This document shows positions 9,175 through 18,988 of a stretch of DNA of 64,000 nucleotides, piece by piece (the first letter of the stretch is position 1; each line of letters begins with the position of its first letter). The notes under the pieces are model-generated. The model worked only from the letters and a program-made list of their open reading frames with translations. It was not told the DNA's origin and ran no database searches. Both the position numbers and the translations under genes were made by a program. This stretch comes from Sporolactobacillus terrae DSM 11697 (GTDB lineage: Bacteria; Bacillota; Bacilli; Bacillales; Sporolactobacillaceae), in assembly GCF_000648615.1 (NCBI RefSeq), contig NZ_JFZC01000039.1, forward strand, positions 62,001 to 126,000. The letters are read 5' to 3'.

Positions 9175-11349
9175 ATGACGATGGAAGAACTAATTCAGCA
9201 GGCATCGACCTACTTAGATGCAAAAGATATCGAAATAATCAAAGAAGCTTACCGGTTTGCGGATGAGGCGCATAAGGGACAAGTCCGCAAATCGGGCGAA
9301 CCCTATATCATTCACCCAATCGAAGTTGCCGGTATTCTAGTCCAACTGAACATGGATGTCATTACGATTGTCAGCGGTTTTCTGCATGATGTCGTTGAAG
9401 ACACGCCGGTTACGCTTGATGATATACGCGCGGAATTCGGAGACAATGTCGCAGAACTTGTCGATGGTGTGACGAAGCTGAGAAACTTCGAATATACCTC
9501 GAAAGAAGATCAGCAGGCCGAAAATCACCGGAAAATGTTTGTGGCAATGGCTCGTGATCTGCGCTGCGTCATTGTAAAACTTGCCGATCGTTTGCATAAC
9601 ATGCGCACACTGAAATACATGCGGCACGAAAAACAAATTCAAAAAGCGAATGAGACGCTTGAAATTTATGCACCGCTCGCGAACCGGCTGGGAATTTCAG
9701 CGATTAAATGGGAGCTGGAAGATATATCGCTCCGCTACTTGAAGCCGCAGCAATACTATAAGATCGTCAACTTGATGAAACAAAAGCGCGAAGAACGTGA
9801 AGCGTATATCGCCAAAGTTGTTGAGGATCTCAAGGCTTATGTAAAATCCGTGCACATTCCTGCAGAAGTGTCCGGACGGCCAAAACACATTTACAGCATC
9901 TATCGCAAAATGGTCAACCAGCATAAGCAGTTTAATGAAATCTATGATTTGTTTGCGGTACGTATTATTGTCAAAACGATCAAAGATTGTTATGCGATTC
10001 TGGGTATCATCCATACGCATTGGAAGCCAATGCCTGGACGTTTTAAGGATTATATTGCAATGCCAAAGCCGAATATGTACCAGTCGTTGCATACAACGGT
10101 CATCGGTCCAAAAGGTGATCCGCTGGAAGTTCAGATTCGTACCGAAGAGATGCATGATGTAGCGGAATACGGAATCGCCGCACACTGGGCTTACAAGGAA
10201 GGCAAAGTTAAGAACATTAATAACAAATTTGAGGACAGGCTCACCTGGTTCCGTGAAATTCTGGAGTATCAGAATGAAACCGATGATGCCAAGGAGTTCA
10301 TGGAAACGCTCAAAATGGACTTATTCTCAGACACCGTGTTTGTCTTTACCCCGAAGGGTGATGTCATTGAACTTCCGGTTGGGTCGGTGCCGATTGATTT
10401 TGCTTACCGTATTCATACTGAAATCGGCAACAAAACGGTCGGGGCGCGTGTCAATGGCAAAATGGTTCCACTGGACTACAAGCTGAAAACCGGCGATATT
10501 GTTGAAGTGATGACCTCCAATCATTCGTACGGCCCAAGCCGTGACTGGCTGAAAATTGCAAAGAGTTCGGCGGTGAAGAACAAGATCCGCCAATGGTTTA
10601 AACGGCAGCAGCGCCAGGAAAATGTAGCACACGGTCGTGAACTTTTGGAGAAAGAATGCCGCAGTCAGAATATAAGCATTAAGGAAAACTTGACTGAAGA
10701 GAAGATCATGGAGGTTGCCAAAAAGTTTAACTTCTCCCATGAAAATGAGCTCTTCGCAGCGATCGGCTACAATGGCATCACCGCCAAACAAGTCCTTACC
10801 CGTTTTACGGAAGATACGCGTAAACCGACGGAGGCTGAAGATGCCGAGGAGAAGATGAAACAGCTCTCCGAACCCAAACCAAATACGCAGAATCGTCGCA
10901 AGACCTCGTTGGGCGTGCGTGTCAAAGGGGTCGATAATCTGCTCGTTCGTTTGGCGCGCTGCTGCAATCCGGTACCTGGCGATGCGATTGTCGGGTACAT
11001 TACCCGCGGGAGAGGAGTCACGGTTCATCGAGTGGATTGTCCGAATATAAGTCATGAAGATGATCGGCTTATGGATGTTGAATGGGAAAACAACGAGTCC
11101 AAGGCGAAAGAATACAATGTGGATATTGAAGTCACCGCCTATGACCGCAATGGACTGCTCAATGAGGTGTTGCAATGTGTCTCCGATTCACATACGGCCA
11201 TTAACGGAATCTCCGGTCGCGCGGATAAAAATAAAGTGGCAACGATTCATATGACCATTGCCATTACCAATATCGATCATTTGTATCGCGTCGTTGAGAA
11301 AATCAAACGGATTCCCGATATTTATTCGGTTCGGCGCGTGATGCAATAA
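9175..11349 (+). CDS. relA: bifunctional (p)ppGpp synthetase/hydrolase
   Basis: A 724-residue long Rel enzyme with all expected domains in order: HD hydrolase (His-Asp at residues 71-72 within [11 protein letters not shown]), nucleotidyl synthetase (about 220-350, including the [18 protein letters not shown] segment), TGS (about 390-450, [10 protein letters not shown]), a zinc-finger/helical region with the [10 protein letters not shown] motif, and a C-terminal ACT domain. It makes and degrades the alarmone that controls the stringent response. Intact HD and synthetase motifs argue for both activities. ATG 9175 follows AGGTGATGATACG. It stands with dtd as in B. subtilis. Confidence 0.97.
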   Translation: MTMEELIQQASTYLDAKDIEIIKEAYRFADEAHKGQVRKSGEPYIIHPIEVAGILVQLNMDVITIVSGFLHDVVEDTPVTLDDIRAEFGDNVAELVDGVTKLRNFEYTSKEDQQAENHRKMFVAMARDLRCVIVKLADRLHNMRTLKYMRHEKQIQKANETLEIYAPLANRLGISAIKWELEDISLRYLKPQQYYKIVNLMKQKREEREAYIAKVVEDLKAYVKSVHIPAEVSGRPKHIYSIYRKMVNQHKQFNEIYDLFAVRIIVKTIKDCYAILGIIHTHWKPMPGRFKDYIAMPKPNMYQSLHTTVIGPKGDPLEVQIRTEEMHDVAEYGIAAHWAYKEGKVKNINNKFEDRLTWFREILEYQNETDDAKEFMETLKMDLFSDTVFVFTPKGDVIELPVGSVPIDFAYRIHTEIGNKTVGARVNGKMVPLDYKLKTGDIVEVMTSNHSYGPSRDWLKIAKSSAVKNKIRQWFKRQQRQENVAHGRELLEKECRSQNISIKENLTEEKIMEVAKKFNFSHENELFAAIGYNGITAKQVLTRFTEDTRKPTEAEDAEEKMKQLSEPKPNTQNRRKTSLGVRVKGVDNLLVRLARCCNPVPGDAIVGYITRGRGVTVHRVDCPNISHEDDRLMDVEWENNESKAKEYNVDIEVTAYDRNGLLNEVLQCVSDSHTAINGISGRADKNKVATIHMTIAITNIDHLYRVVEKIKRIPDIYSVRRVMQ

Positions 11350-11365
11350 AAAGGATGAAGTGTCA

Positions 11366-11812
11366 ATGAAAGTTGTGTTACAACGGGTAAAGCATGCAAA
11401 AGTGGACATCGACGGCCAAACGGTCGGTCAAATTGAAAAAGGTCTGCTGCTTCTGGTTGGAATTAAAACCGGCGACACTGAAGAGGATCTTCGTTATGTT
11501 GCCGATAAACTGACCGGGTTGCGTATTTTTGAAGATGAGAGTGGAAGAATGAACGGTTCAATTAAAGAAATGGGTGGTGCTGTGCTGTCAGTATCGCAGT
11601 TCACTCTCTATGGCAATACGTCAAAAGGAAGACGGCCGAGCTTTATCGAGGCAGCACGTCCCGAGATTGCCGAACCGCTTTATCACGCATTTAATGAAAG
11701 GCTCAGAGCGAATGGACTTCATGTCGAAACCGGCGTTTTCGGTGCCGATATGGCAGTATCTCTGGTGAATGACGGACCGGTCACATTGATTGTGGAGAGC
11801 AAAAATCAATAA
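11366..11812 (+). CDS. dtd: D-aminoacyl-tRNA deacylase
   Basis: A 148-residue DTD protein that hydrolyses D-aminoacyl-tRNAs. Signature motifs: the N-terminus [13 protein letters not shown], the active-site SVSQFTLYG (about residues 77-85) and the C-terminal [11 protein letters not shown], equivalent to the cis-Gly-Pro motif region. ATG 11366 matches the conserved N-terminus; an in-frame GTG lies six bases upstream. It is 16 bases after relA and probably cotranscribed. In B. subtilis the amidase gene yrvJ follows; here the next gene is hisS. Confidence 0.95.
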   Translation: MKVVLQRVKHAKVDIDGQTVGQIEKGLLLLVGIKTGDTEEDLRYVADKLTGLRIFEDESGRMNGSIKEMGGAVLSVSQFTLYGNTSKGRRPSFIEAARPEIAEPLYHAFNERLRANGLHVETGVFGADMAVSLVNDGPVTLIVESKNQ

Positions 11813-12018
11813 TTACTGTAACTTATTGTTCCAATTGTTTGCTATTTATGAGGAATTGGTTACATCGATGACGTGATTAGTTACACGTTTTGCAGGGGGA
11901 GTTATAACTTTGCGATGCGTGGTTACAACCTCAGAGTGATATGCACCGTGCACTGAGAAGGATTGATCTAACCCTGTTTTACTTGAAATCCGCTCGATGC
12001 ACAAAAATTCGCGAAACC

Positions 12019-12047
12019 TTGACATTTTATTGGAAGATACGTACTAT
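12019..12047 (+). promoter_or_regulatory. sigma-A promoter of the hisS-aspS operon
   Basis: TTGACA, 17 bases, TACTAT. Transcription should begin near 12054, at the 5' end of the T-box leader. Bases 11813-12018 before it hold nothing I recognise. Confidence 0.8.
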
Positions 12048-12053
12048 TAAAAG

Positions 12054-12332
12054 ACGAACAAAACCAGTGACGAAGAGGTTTTTCGGAGCAATCGATCGAG
12101 AGAGAAGGCATGCCTGAGGCTGGAAGTATGCCGATCGTTCCCGGGAAATAGACACTTCAGAGGTGCTTTACTGAACATCCGATTTACTTTTTTTAATTGG
12201 ACAGTAGGAAAAGCCGTTTCCGGGCGTTAACCGGCTCTTGAGAGGAAGCATTTCAATGCTTTAAATGAGGGTGGCACCACGAAGCTAATTCGTCCCTTGT
12301 CTGTCGGCTCACCGATGGACAAGGGACTTTTT
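12054..12332 (+). promoter_or_regulatory. T-box riboswitch (histidine type) controlling hisS-aspS
   Basis: The leader contains the T-box core AGGGTGGCACCACG at 12268-12281, followed by a terminator (GTCCCTTGTC / GACAAGGGAC, 12292-12327, then five T). In the 5' half a CAC triplet at 12153-12155, within a probable specifier bulge (AATAGACACTTC), would pair with the tRNA-His anticodon. Uncharged tRNA-His binding the GGTGGCACC bulge should favour the antiterminator and let hisS-aspS be transcribed. The class is certain from the core; the exact specifier is inferred. Confidence 0.93.
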
Positions 12333-12420
12333 ATTTATTCATATCCAGCATCCGTACTTTTAAGCAGAGAAAAATAAAGGATTAAGCATGCGAAAACAGT
12401 TAAAGGAGGAACATTCTGCA

Positions 12421-13680
12421 ATGATACAAATTCCCCGCGGAACCTATGATGTTTTGCCTGAAGATGCATTCAAGTGGCAGAAGATCGAAGCAGCAGCGCG
12501 CGAAATCTGTGCGCGCTTTAACTACAAAGAATTACGGACGCCGTTGTTCGAGTCGACCGCTTTATTTCAGCGTGGTGTCGGCGACACAACCGATATCGTC
12601 CAAAAAGAAATGTATTCGTTTAAAGATCGCGGTGGGCGTGAACTGACGCTGAGGCCTGAGGGCACCGCTTCTATCGTTAGGGCTTATGTTGAGAACAAGC
12701 TGTACGGCGATCCCAATCAGCCACAGAAACTTTATTACATAGGACCAATGTTCCGCTATGAACGTCCACAAGCCGGTCGTAACCGCCAGTTTACTCAGTT
12801 TGGCTGCGAAGCCCTTGGCTCTGCAGATCCGTCCATTGATGCAGAAGTTATTTCGCTCGCAATGACCTTTTATCAAACCCTTGGCTTGAAGAAATTGAAG
12901 CTTGTTTTGAACAGTCTCGGCGATCCGGAAAGCCGCAAAGCGCATCGTGATGCACTGATCGCCCACTTTAAACCGTCCATTGGCGAATTTTGCGATGACT
13001 GCCAGCAGCGTCTTGAGAAGAATCCGCTGCGCATTCTCGACTGCAAGGCGGATCATCATCACCCACTGATGGCGACTGCCCCGTCAATCATTGATTATCT
13101 GAATGATGCATCGCGTGACTATTTCAACAAGGTGAAAGCCATCTTGGACGAGATGGGTATCGACTATGAACTCGATCCGACGCTTGTCCGTGGATTGGAT
13201 TACTATAACCATACAACCTTCGAAATTATGGGAGCTAGTCAAGGTGCAATCACGACCTTGATGGGCGGCGGCAGATACAATGGTTTGGTCAGCGAACTTG
13301 GCGGGCCGGAAACACCGGGCATTGGCTTCGCGCTCAGCATTGAACGCTTGCTGCTTGCCCTTGACGTTGAGGGCATCTCCTTGAATTCCGATCCGGCACT
13401 TGACTGCTTCGTCGTTGCGATCGGCGAAGCAGCCGAGCAAAAAACACCGGTGCTGCTGAACCGATTGCGTTTGGCCGGGCTGACCGCTGATAAAGACTAT
13501 ATTGGGCGTAAAGTCAAAGGCCAATTCAAACAAGCCGATCGCGATAAAGCGAAGTTCGTTGTCGTCGTTGGCGATGAGGAGCTTGAACAAGAAAAGGCAG
13601 TAGTTAAGAATATGGCTGATGGATCTCAAGAAGCGGTCGCGTTTAAGGACTTAACGGATTATCTTAAAGAAAAAATCTGA
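12421..13680 (+). CDS. hisS: histidyl-tRNA synthetase
   Basis: A 419-residue class II aminoacyl-tRNA synthetase. Seen: the N-terminal [17 protein letters not shown], motif 2 within [14 protein letters not shown], the HisRS-specific [13 protein letters not shown] and GGGRYNGL segments, motif 3 ([15 protein letters not shown]) and the C-terminal anticodon domain. ATG 12421 is chosen because AAAGGAGG lies 12 bases upstream; the earlier in-frame ATG at 12388 has no site. It is preceded by a His T-box and followed 24 bases later by aspS, so both synthetases respond to histidine tRNA charging, as in B. subtilis. Confidence 0.97.
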   Translation: MIQIPRGTYDVLPEDAFKWQKIEAAAREICARFNYKELRTPLFESTALFQRGVGDTTDIVQKEMYSFKDRGGRELTLRPEGTASIVRAYVENKLYGDPNQPQKLYYIGPMFRYERPQAGRNRQFTQFGCEALGSADPSIDAEVISLAMTFYQTLGLKKLKLVLNSLGDPESRKAHRDALIAHFKPSIGEFCDDCQQRLEKNPLRILDCKADHHHPLMATAPSIIDYLNDASRDYFNKVKAILDEMGIDYELDPTLVRGLDYYNHTTFEIMGASQGAITTLMGGGRYNGLVSELGGPETPGIGFALSIERLLLALDVEGISLNSDPALDCFVVAIGEAAEQKTPVLLNRLRLAGLTADKDYIGRKVKGQFKQADRDKAKFVVVVGDEELEQEKAVVKNMADGSQEAVAFKDLTDYLKEKI

Positions 13681-13704
13681 TTCAATATAAATGGAGGGAA
13701 CGAC

Positions 13705-15477
13705 ATGTATCGCAACACAAATTGCGGTGAATTAACCGAGGCATTCGCCGGCAAGAAAGTTACCTTGGCCGGCTGGGTGCAAAAAAGAAGAGATCTTGGC
13801 GGAGTTATTTTTATCGATCTTCGCGACAGGTCAGGGGTTGTCCAGATTGTCTTCAACCCACAAGTCTCACAAGAAGCTTGGAACAAAGCAGATAAACTGC
13901 GCAGCGAATATTGTGTCACTGTGACCGGTGAGGTCGTAAAACGCGATCCAGAAGCCGTGAACGAGAAAATCAAAACCGGTACGATTGAAGTGATGATCAA
14001 CGAGATAACCTTGCTGAATAAATCGAAAACACCGCCGTTTCCAATTGAAGACGACATTGAAGCTTCTGAAGATATCCGTTTGAAATATCGCTATCTGGAC
14101 CTGCGTCGTCCGGAAATGCTCGAAACGTTGAAAATTCGCAATAAGATTACCCATACATTGCGCGATTTTCTCGATGAAAACGATTTTCTTGATGTCGAAA
14201 CCCCGATTTTGACCAAGAGCACTCCGGAAGGCGCACGTGATTACCTCGTACCGAGCCGTGTGCACCCGGGTGAATTTTATGCGTTGCCGCAATCGCCGCA
14301 GCTATTCAAACAGCTGCTGATGGCATCGGGAATTGAAAAGTACTATCAGATCGCACGTTGCTTCCGCGATGAGGATTTGCGTGCTGACCGTCAACCTGAA
14401 TTTACACAGGTCGACATGGAAATGTCCTTTTTTGAAATCGACAAATTCCAAAACATGATTGAAGAAATGCTCGTGCGTGTCATGAAGGAAGTCAAGGGCG
14501 TTGACATTCCGCGTCCATTCAAACGCTTGACCTATGCCGAAGCCATCGACCTGTACGGCAGTGACAAGCCGGATACACGATTCGGTATGACATTAATCGA
14601 TCTCACCGACATCGCTGCGGACAGCACGCTGAAGGTATTCAAGGAAGTACAGGAAAAAGGCGGCTTGGTTAAAGCGATCAATGCGAAAGGCGTTGCTGCA
14701 CAGTTCTCGCGCAAACAAGTTGACGAAGACCTGCGCGCCGTGGTTTCCCCGTACGGCGCAAAGGGACTGGCTTGGCTCAAGGTTGAGGAAGGCGGCATGA
14801 AAGGACCGATTGCCAAATTCTTTGATGAAGCACTGACGGCGCGGATTATTGAGCGTACGAACGCTGAACCGGGCGACTTACTGCTGTTTGTCGCAGATAA
14901 GAAGAAGATTGTTGCCGACAGCCTTGGCGCCCTGCGCCTGCATCTTGGCAAACTGCTGGGTCTGATCGACGAATCTGCCTACAACTTCTTATGGGTTACG
15001 CACTTCCCACTGCTTTCCTACAGCGAGGAAGAACACCGATACGTTGCAGAGCACCATCCATTTACGATGCCGGTGCTTGAAGACCTCGATAAGATCGAGA
15101 GCGATCCGGGCAGTGTACGTGCACAATCCTTTGATATGGTACTTAATGGCTATGAACTTGGCAGCGGTTCGCAGCGTATCTCGGACCACGACTTGCAAGA
15201 ACAAATGTTCAAAGTACTTGGCTTCACAAAAGAACGTGCTGAAAAACAGTTTGGCTTTCTAATGAGCGCATTCGAATACGGCGTTCCGCCGCATGGCGGC
15301 ATGGCGCTTGGCATTGACCGCATTGTGATGCTGCTCGCCGGCCGTTCAAGTTTGCGCGACACGATCGCATTCCCGAAAACAGCCAGCGCGTCCGACCTGC
15401 TGACCAAGGCACCAAGCGAGGTCAGCCTGGCTCAATTGGCCGAACTGCATCTCGACGTGGCAACCATCTTAAAATAA
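13705..15477 (+). CDS. aspS: aspartyl-tRNA synthetase (bacterial type)
   Basis: A 590-residue class IIb synthetase: N-terminal OB anticodon-binding domain ([18 protein letters not shown] near residue 20), catalytic motif 2 in [17 protein letters not shown], a GAD insertion (about 290-420) that marks bacterial AspRS, and motif 3 in [14 protein letters not shown]. The ATG at 13705 follows ATGGAGGGAACGAC. It is cotranscribed with hisS behind the T-box and is followed by the 6S RNA gene, the same arrangement as in B. subtilis. Whether it also charges tRNA-Asn cannot be told from the sequence by eye. Confidence 0.97.
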   Translation: MYRNTNCGELTEAFAGKKVTLAGWVQKRRDLGGVIFIDLRDRSGVVQIVFNPQVSQEAWNKADKLRSEYCVTVTGEVVKRDPEAVNEKIKTGTIEVMINEITLLNKSKTPPFPIEDDIEASEDIRLKYRYLDLRRPEMLETLKIRNKITHTLRDFLDENDFLDVETPILTKSTPEGARDYLVPSRVHPGEFYALPQSPQLFKQLLMASGIEKYYQIARCFRDEDLRADRQPEFTQVDMEMSFFEIDKFQNMIEEMLVRVMKEVKGVDIPRPFKRLTYAEAIDLYGSDKPDTRFGMTLIDLTDIAADSTLKVFKEVQEKGGLVKAINAKGVAAQFSRKQVDEDLRAVVSPYGAKGLAWLKVEEGGMKGPIAKFFDEALTARIIERTNAEPGDLLLFVADKKKIVADSLGALRLHLGKLLGLIDESAYNFLWVTHFPLLSYSEEEHRYVAEHHPFTMPVLEDLDKIESDPGSVRAQSFDMVLNGYELGSGSQRISDHDLQEQMFKVLGFTKERAEKQFGFLMSAFEYGVPPHGGMALGIDRIVMLLAGRSSLRDTIAFPKTASASDLLTKAPSEVSLAQLAELHLDVATILK

Positions 15478-15496
15478 AGGAATCTTGAAGCAAAAG

Positions 15497-15526
15497 TTAA
15501 GATATGTTAAACTGAATGCATAAGAT
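15497..15526 (+). promoter_or_regulatory. candidate promoter of the 6S RNA gene
   Basis: TTAAGA, 18 bases, TAAGAT, placing the start at about 15533-15535, where the 6S-like sequence AAGTCCTGAAGTGTTAG begins. A GATAAT at 15524-15529 is an alternative -10. Confidence 0.5.
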
Positions 15527-15533
15527 AATGAAA

Positions 15534-15724
15534 AAAGTCCTGAAGTGTTAGTCTAAAGTCGTTATGTTTTGACCGAACATATTTTGATAGGGAGTTCGAT
15601 TGTTCTCACTCGGAGCGCATGCCCGCGCTCGGGACGCGTGAACTGTGGGACAGGACACCCACCTGCTTATAACTGCGGGTATCAAATCTGCGGCTTTGCA
15701 ACGGCACGTTCGGGATTTTTTGTT
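15534..15724 (+). ncRNA. bsrA: 6S RNA (BsrA/6S-1 type)
   Basis: The sequence starts AAGTCCTGAAGTGTTAG, closely resembling the 5' end of B. subtilis 6S-1 RNA, and ends GTTCGGGATTTTTTG, which pairs with the 5' end to form the long closing stem. It lies directly downstream of aspS, where bsrA is found in B. subtilis. Length about 190 nt is right for the family. 6S RNA mimics an open promoter and sequesters sigma-A RNA polymerase in stationary phase. Ends are approximate. Confidence 0.85.
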
Positions 15725-15736
15725 TTGGAAAAAATA

Positions 15737-15778
15737 AAGCCGGAATGACGGAGATGTGGTCCGTATTCCGGCTTTTTT
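15737..15778. terminator. bidirectional terminator between 6S RNA and the pilus operon
   Basis: AAGCCGGAATGACGG pairs with CCGTATTCCGGCTT, leaving one mismatch, and T-runs occur on both sides. It can end both 6S RNA read-through and the minus-strand pilO transcript. Confidence 0.88.
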
Positions 15779-15791
15779 ACTATATAGATGA

Positions 15792-16277
15792 TTATTTTTT
15801 CGCTGAATAGAGGGTTAAGCTCAATGATGCTTGTGATCCGGTTTGCATTGAAAATTGGGTGATGTTTAAGATGCGTTCCATCTTTTCGAGATCACAAATG
15901 AAATCTATAATTTCCTGTGTTGATTTTGCGGATAATTGTATGGTATAGCTGTTCGCGTTCAAGGAAGAATTTTGGCTTCTATTTACTCGAGTAATCGTAT
16001 CAACGTACACTTGACGAACCGTAGCCTGAGCTTGGAATTTCACAAAGAAGGATTCAATTTCTGGCTGCTTTGGCAGGGTTTCTTCGTTTATTGCATTGTC
16101 CTCTCCATCAGCGCTGCTTTTTTTTGTTAAGGCGGCCATTTCTTTGTAATTCTGAACAGAGCTTTGCGTGAGAGTAAGATTTTCTTTCAAAGGGATAATT
16201 TTCATAAAGTAGAAAAATCCAAATCCAGAGCAGACAATGAGAACAGCGGCAACAATAACGATATAGGTCTGTCTCAT
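15792..16277 (-). CDS. pilO: type IV pilus alignment protein, PilO-like
   Basis: A 161-residue bitopic protein: one N-terminal membrane helix (about residues 5-27), a coiled-coil-like stretch around 30-55, and a small alpha/beta extracytoplasmic domain. This is the PilO/GspM layout, and it is the last gene of the pilus operon, directly after the PilN-like gene (1-base spacing). In type IV pili PilO pairs with PilN and links the PilM-PilB motor to the growing pilus. Sequence conservation in this family is poor, so the call rests on architecture and operon position. It ends just before a bidirectional terminator. Confidence 0.75.
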   Translation of the reverse strand: MRQTYIVIVAAVLIVCSGFGFFYFMKIIPLKENLTLTQSSVQNYKEMAALTKKSSADGEDNAINEETLPKQPEIESFFVKFQAQATVRQVYVDTITRVNRSQNSSLNANSYTIQLSAKSTQEIIDFICDLEKMERILNITQFSMQTGSQASLSLTLYSAKK

Positions 16278-16278
16278 A

Positions 16279-16800
16279 TCAATTCTCCTTCTTCTTAGAG
16301 ATCGTCATACTTAGAAACAAGTGAACCTGTCCCTTTTTGAACGTTTTGGAATTAACAATTTTCGTTGCGATCACATTTGAAAAGGTTTGATTTCTTAATC
16401 GCGATGTAAATAAATCGGCATCGGAAAATGAAGTAATCTGATATTCTGCTGTGAGATTTCCTGTTGAATCAATGTCCGTACGGATTACCTTTGCCCCTTT
16501 AGGCAATTGTTCATTAATTATGGTTAACGAGTCATAGATCGAGAGCTTATTTTTCTTAATTTGATTTACCGCGTTGATCGTGGAAAGTGATTTTGTACGC
16601 CCATTCGCGATTTTTTTCTCCGATTGTGCTTTCCAATAGCTCTCTTGATTCTGCGCAGCCTGAAGTTGGACACTTAAATTCATCGTGTACCAAGTAAAGA
16701 AGGCAAGTGTGAGTACGCAAACCCCTGCAAAGACGATCGCAAAGCAAATCAATGCTTTCGGCGTTTTCCGTTCGTAGGGGAGAAGATTGATATCAATCAT
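16279..16800 (-). CDS. pilN: type IV pilus assembly protein, PilN-like
   Basis: A 173-residue protein starting MIDINLLPYERKTPKAL. The short cytoplasmic INLLP motif is the conserved PilN tail that docks into PilM. One membrane helix (about 17-40), a coiled coil, then a ferredoxin-like extracytoplasmic domain follow. The start overlaps the end of pilM by four bases (ATGA), indicating translational coupling. The motif, size and order pilM-pilN-pilO make the assignment firm at family level. Confidence 0.88.
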   Translation of the reverse strand: MIDINLLPYERKTPKALICFAIVFAGVCVLTLAFFTWYTMNLSVQLQAAQNQESYWKAQSEKKIANGRTKSLSTINAVNQIKKNKLSIYDSLTIINEQLPKGAKVIRTDIDSTGNLTAEYQITSFSDADLFTSRLRNQTFSNVIATKIVNSKTFKKGQVHLFLSMTISKKKEN

Positions 16801-17732
16801 TTCAGCCCCTCCTTCATCGCAAGACCGACGGCAGGAATGCTCGTTTCATTGATTGTTTCAGAATAGTTGATCTTTTCGCGGTCAATCGCAAGGCTTTGCA
16901 CGTCCTGCGGAACAAGCGCTTGAAGTGCATTCTGAAGCAGAGCGGTATGCCCATGATCGCCAAATAAATAGATCATTGCAACCTCGTCAGTACCTTTGCG
17001 CACGCTGTACTGATAAAAGTTCAGCATTCGTTCAATTTCCGTCGCCGCATTGAGGTAGAACGTATCCGATTCCGCTGTTTCAAGATTGACTTGGCGAACA
17101 AACATCGGAATGTCGCCACTAAAAATCGACACATAGAGTGATTCGTTTTCAAGGTGCACGTACATCCGCTGCTGCTCAGCAATTTCCGGGTGAAAATGCT
17201 GCACCCAGCGATCAATTCCTAAAGCGCTGAATTCGGCATTGACCGGATTCAAACCGGCATTGGACTGCAGTTTCCTGTATTTCAGCACGACATGTTCCGG
17301 TGCCGCGATAAACAACACATTGGTTCCGGTTGCTTCACGTTGAATCACATGGAAATCGAAAACCGGTTTATCGAATGGAAGTTGAATCTTATTTCCCATT
17401 TCGATGAAAAAGTAGTTTTGCAGTTCTGAATCCGATTTGACACCGGGAAAATCAAACTGGCGAAGGATAAGCTGGGATGTCGGAATGGCAAAGTACGTTT
17501 TCTTGCCCTTTGCTTTAAGCGCGCGAACCATGTCCTTTAAATAATCCGTGAAGGTTTGTTCATCCTTAACGCGTCCGTTTTCCACAATACCTCGCTCAAG
17601 TGGCTTCTCAAGATAAGTGAAACCAGCAGGAAGGTCGGCATTGCCGCGCGAAAGTACCATCCGAATCGCATAATCGGATACAGTTAATCCAACGCTGGCA
17701 TGATTTTGAAAGAGTCGAAACACAAGCATCAT
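16797..17732 (-). CDS. pilM: type IV pilus assembly ATPase-fold protein PilM
   Basis: A 311-residue soluble protein with the actin/FtsA-like fold of PilM. Seen: an early VGLTVSDYAIRMV strand pair (phosphate-1-like), YFAIPTSQLILRQFDFPG, and EFSALGIDRW in the middle. PilM binds the PilN cytoplasmic tail and couples the PilB/PilT motors to the inner-membrane complex. It is shorter than Gram-negative PilM (about 350), as is common in Firmicutes. It lies nine bases from pilD and overlaps pilN. Two tandem ATG codons at 17732 and 17729 are possible starts, with TAGGA close by. Confidence 0.87.
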   Translation of the reverse strand: MMLVFRLFQNHASVGLTVSDYAIRMVLSRGNADLPAGFTYLEKPLERGIVENGRVKDEQTFTDYLKDMVRALKAKGKKTYFAIPTSQLILRQFDFPGVKSDSELQNYFFIEMGNKIQLPFDKPVFDFHVIQREATGTNVLFIAAPEHVVLKYRKLQSNAGLNPVNAEFSALGIDRWVQHFHPEIAEQQRMYVHLENESLYVSIFSGDIPMFVRQVNLETAESDTFYLNAATEIERMLNFYQYSVRKGTDEVAMIYLFGDHGHTALLQNALQALVPQDVQSLAIDREKINYSETINETSIPAVGLAMKEGLK

Positions 17733-17740
17733 TCCTACTA

Positions 17741-18493
17741 TTAAAAGATTAGATCAAAATATAAGGTGATTAGCTGATCGCCGAAGAAGAAGCTGGTCAG
17801 TATCCCTAAAGCAATAAATGGAACAAAGGGTACCGGCTGCCGGCGTTTAATCAGTCCCAGAAGTTGTCCGCCGAGGCCAATGACAGCACCAAAGAATGTG
17901 GCTAGAAAAAACCCTGAAATGACGAGTTTCCAACCTAAAACCAGGCCTAGGATGGCAAACAATTTGATATCGCCGCCACCCATGCCGCCGCGACTGATTA
18001 AGGCAATCAAGGCAAGCAGTCCGAACCCCGCTGCAAAGCCGAGCGGCGCGTCCCACCACGGATGAGGAGGGTAAATGACCCGAAAGGCAACGAACAATGG
18101 GAAAAAGAACAGCAAAATCTTATCCGGAATCAGCATATATTCAAGATCAGATACGAGCACGATCATCAACAATGAAACAAGAAGCCAGCCGCATAGCATC
18201 TCTTCAATTGATGTTGCGCGTAGGAAACTAAACAAGAATAAAAGTCCCGTTGCTGCTTCGATGATTGGATAGATTGGTGAAATCTTTGAATGACAGGTGC
18301 GGCATTTGCCTTCCAGCAAAATATAGGAAAATACTGGAATCAAGTCAAGGATAGTCAAACGCCGCCCGCACGACGGACAGTGCGAAGGCGGCATAATGAT
18401 TGACTGGCCGGCGGGAACCCGCAGACCGACGACGTTGTAGAAAGAGCCTAGGATGAGACCTAGGAGTAAAATATAATATGTTGATAATAACAT
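17741..18493 (-). CDS. pilD: prepilin peptidase / N-methyltransferase PilD
   Basis: A 250-residue polytopic aspartyl protease (A24 family). Seen: the N-terminal GSFYNVVGLRVP segment, the zinc-binding pair CPSCGRRL and CRTCHSKI (four Cys, about residues 38-65), the first catalytic Asp region DLEYMLIPD, and the GGGDIKLF segment corresponding to the GxGD motif. It should cleave the Gly-Phe type leader of the pilin and minor prepilins in this locus and methylate the new N-terminus. The Cys tetrad indicates a bifunctional enzyme. It may also process com pseudopilins encoded elsewhere. Confidence 0.94.
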   Translation of the reverse strand: MLLSTYYILLLGLILGSFYNVVGLRVPAGQSIIMPPSHCPSCGRRLTILDLIPVFSYILLEGKCRTCHSKISPIYPIIEAATGLLFLFSFLRATSIEEMLCGWLLVSLLMIVLVSDLEYMLIPDKILLFFFPLFVAFRVIYPPHPWWDAPLGFAAGFGLLALIALISRGGMGGGDIKLFAILGLVLGWKLVISGFFLATFFGAVIGLGGQLLGLIKRRQPVPFVPFIALGILTSFFFGDQLITLYFDLIF

Positions 18494-18505
18494 AATTCGA
18501 CTATA

Positions 18506-18970
18506 TTACTCTTCCGTTGGTTCAGATGTACTAGAAGATTCACTAGATTTTGAGGAAGAATCCCCCTTATTGTAAGCTAATAATTGATTTTCCGTGGCTT
18601 TGTGTTCGCTAAATGTTTCAGGTAAACTTGTGTCAGTAATTGTGTATTCCCCATCAGCATATGTAATGGAGTAGTCATTTGGAAGCGAACTTTTAACAGA
18701 TTTGTCAAGATAATCGTCTAATTGACTCGGTCCAAATGTTGTTGTAGATGTTGAAGTATGGTCAGCAACATATAATTTCGCGGCATGAATTGCGGTTAGA
18801 GCATCTTGTACCTTTGCTTTATCATTTTGTTTGTTAATAATTGACACGACACTCGGAATTGCGATGGCAGCCAAAATAGCTAAGATAACGATTACCGCCA
18901 AGAGTTCAATCAGTGTAAAGCCTTTCTGGTTTTTCTTTTCGTTCGCTTTTTTCATAATCTTTTTGAGCAT
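18506..18970 (-). CDS. major type IV pilin (class A prepilin)
   Basis: A 154-residue prepilin. A basic leader MLKKIMKKANEKKNQKG ends at Gly17; the mature protein would start FTLIELLAVIVILAILAAIA, with Glu at +5. The globular part is small and Cys-free. The C-terminus is an unusual Ser/Glu-rich tail (about residues 138-154), which could be disordered or glycosylated. AGGAGG lies seven bases before the ATG. Its location between pilC and pilD and the presence of only one class A pilin in the operon suggest it is the major subunit. It resembles ComGC-type pilins in the N-terminus only. Confidence 0.88.
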   Translation of the reverse strand: MLKKIMKKANEKKNQKGFTLIELLAVIVILAILAAIAIPSVVSIINKQNDKAKVQDALTAIHAAKLYVADHTSTSTTTFGPSQLDDYLDKSVKSSLPNDYSITYADGEYTITDTSLPETFSEHKATENQLLAYNKGDSSSKSSESSSTSEPTEE

Positions 18971-18988
18971 ACGTTTTCCTCCTGTCTC

